This document shows, one piece after another, positions 35,525-36,407 of a stretch of DNA of 36,407 nucleotides; position 1 is the stretch's first letter, and each line of letters starts with the position of its first letter. Position numbers and translations under genes: made by a program. This stretch comes from Desulfovibrio sp. (GTDB lineage Bacteria; Desulfobacterota; Desulfovibrionia; Desulfovibrionales; Desulfovibrionaceae): NCBI GenBank assembly GCA_031260725.1, contig JAISKZ010000035.1:1-36407 (forward strand), read 5' to 3'. The notes below the pieces were generated by a model. The model was not told where the DNA came from. It did not search any database and worked only from the letters and a program-made list of their open reading frames with translations.

Positions 35525-36407
35525 AGGCTGTATTCAACAGTTTTCAGGAAGTTCAGGAATATCTGGCCGGTCTTGGCCTGTTTCATATTGACTTAAGCCT
35601 TGGGCGCGTACGGCGCGCGTTGGCTGCCCTCAAGATAACCCCGCCTCCTTTTGTGACAGTGCAGGTTCTCGGCACCAACGGCAAAGGGTCCACTGCCTCC
35701 TTTCTGGCATCGCTCTGTACTGCGCACGGTTGCCGTACCGGTTTGTACACTTCGCCGCATTTTGTCTCTCCGACGGAGCGTATCCGTGTGGACGGCCGCC
35801 CCGTGCCTGAAGGCAGATGGGTTTCGGCCGCCAACAAGCTCATGCATGCCACCGCTGGCCTGACGTATTTTGAATGGCTGACGGTCCTGGCCCTGTTGTT
35901 GTTTATTGAGGACGGCGTTGAAGCCGCCATTCTAGAGGCGGGCCTCGGAGGCCGTTATGACGCAACGACAGGCGTGGATGCGGATTTGCTCTGTTTCACG
36001 CCGATTGCTGTGGATCATCGGGAACTGCTCGGGGCATCCTTGCGTCAGATTGCAGGAGACAAGGCCGCAGCCGTGCGCAACGCTGCGCCTGTTGTAAGCG
36101 CCCCGCAATTTCCCGATGCGGCGCGCTGCATCTCAGAGGCGGCGCGCGCATGCAACGCCCCGCTGTATGTGGCCGAAGCATTGTCTGAGACGTCGCAGCT
36201 GAAACCTGGCATGGTCGGGCCGCATCAGCTGGTCAACGCCGGTCTGGCTCTCGCCGCGTGGGGTCATTTGGCCCCAATGCTCAAGCTGGACGCGGACAAC
36301 ACGGCGGGCCAGGCACTCGGACTCAAAAGCGCTTTTCTTCCCGGTCGGTTACAACGCGTCACCGGTACGCGGGAATACCCGGATTTGCTTCTGGACGGAG
36401 CGCACAA
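35521..36407 (+). CDS. folC: Folylpolyglutamate synthase / dihydrofolate synthase, partial
   Basis: FolC adds glutamate to dihydropteroate and to folates. The 295 complete codons before the right edge begin MKAVFNSFQEVQEYLAGLGL and carry the ATP loop VLGTNGKGSTASFLASL, TSPHFVSPTERIRV, the EAGLGGRYDATTG segment and a DGAHN near the edge. These are the Mur-ligase-type motifs of FolC. Start ATG 35521 overlaps the tsaE stop. The C-terminal part lies outside the window. Confidence 0.95.
   Translation, partial: MKAVFNSFQEVQEYLAGLGLFHIDLSLGRVRRALAALKITPPPFVTVQVLGTNGKGSTASFLASLCTAHGCRTGLYTSPHFVSPTERIRVDGRPVPEGRWVSAANKLMHATAGLTYFEWLTVLALLLFIEDGVEAAILEAGLGGRYDATTGVDADLLCFTPIAVDHRELLGASLRQIAGDKAAAVRNAAPVVSAPQFPDAARCISEAARACNAPLYVAEALSETSQLKPGMVGPHQLVNAGLALAAWGHLAPMLKLDADNTAGQALGLKSAFLPGRLQRVTGTREYPDLLLDGAH

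Overview
The window looks like chromosomal DNA of a Desulfovibrio-type sulfate reducer (Desulfovibrionaceae). The grounds are the periplasmic [NiFe] hydrogenase with a Tat signal, a short rubrerythrin, a DUF2325 protein, the block thrS-infC-rpmI-rplT-pheS-pheT-merR-rpe-tkt-pgk, and a psd-pssA-leuACDB cluster. The genus is an inference from gene content; no rRNA is present to confirm it. Most genes are intact and GC-rich. The left end is visibly AT-rich and carries a large surface adhesin, which hints at a host- or surface-associated life.

Layout. (1) 1-2225: the 5' part of an autotransporter/Pmp-like adhesin on the minus strand runs off the left edge. Upstream of it lie the last 18 codons of another autotransporter and, across a scar, the 3' end of an unidentified gene fused to the start of cobS. 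(2) 2225-3643: cobS, a DUF2325 gene and tRNA-Val(GAC). (3) 3715-16034: a long plus-strand block for translation (ThrRS, IF-3 with an apparent AUA start, L35, L20, PheRS alpha and beta) and carbon metabolism (Rpe, transketolase, phosphoglycerate kinase). A small secreted protein sits between pheS and pheT, a MerR regulator follows pheT, and a methyltransferase ends the block. (4) 22297-16180, minus strand: phosphatidylserine decarboxylase and synthase (phosphatidylethanolamine synthesis), then leuA, leuC, leuD, leuB (leucine synthesis). (5) 22298-22753: a gene-poor stretch with strong hairpins, a doubtful small ORF and one copy of a dispersed 29-bp repeat.

(6) 22754-28669, plus strand: a DUF457 membrane hydrolase, a GT4 glycosyltransferase, a small exported protein, a membrane GT2/GT21-like glycosyltransferase and an ABC exporter, probably an envelope-glycan or lipid locus. 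(7) 28779-29282: rubrerythrin, facing the minus-strand [NiFe] hydrogenase genes (32094-29446) across a strong hairpin. (8) 32231-32805: an internally deleted IS630-type element with both inverted repeats and flanking TA, next to the second copy of the dispersed repeat. (9) 32995-36407, plus strand: acpS, nnr, tsaE and the start of folC, overlapping or abutting and so probably one operon; folC runs off the right edge.

The least explained parts are the adhesin region with its duplicated module and gene scar, the deleted IS630 element and nearby repeat, and the uncharacterised glycan/export cluster. No CRISPR array, prophage or defence system was seen.
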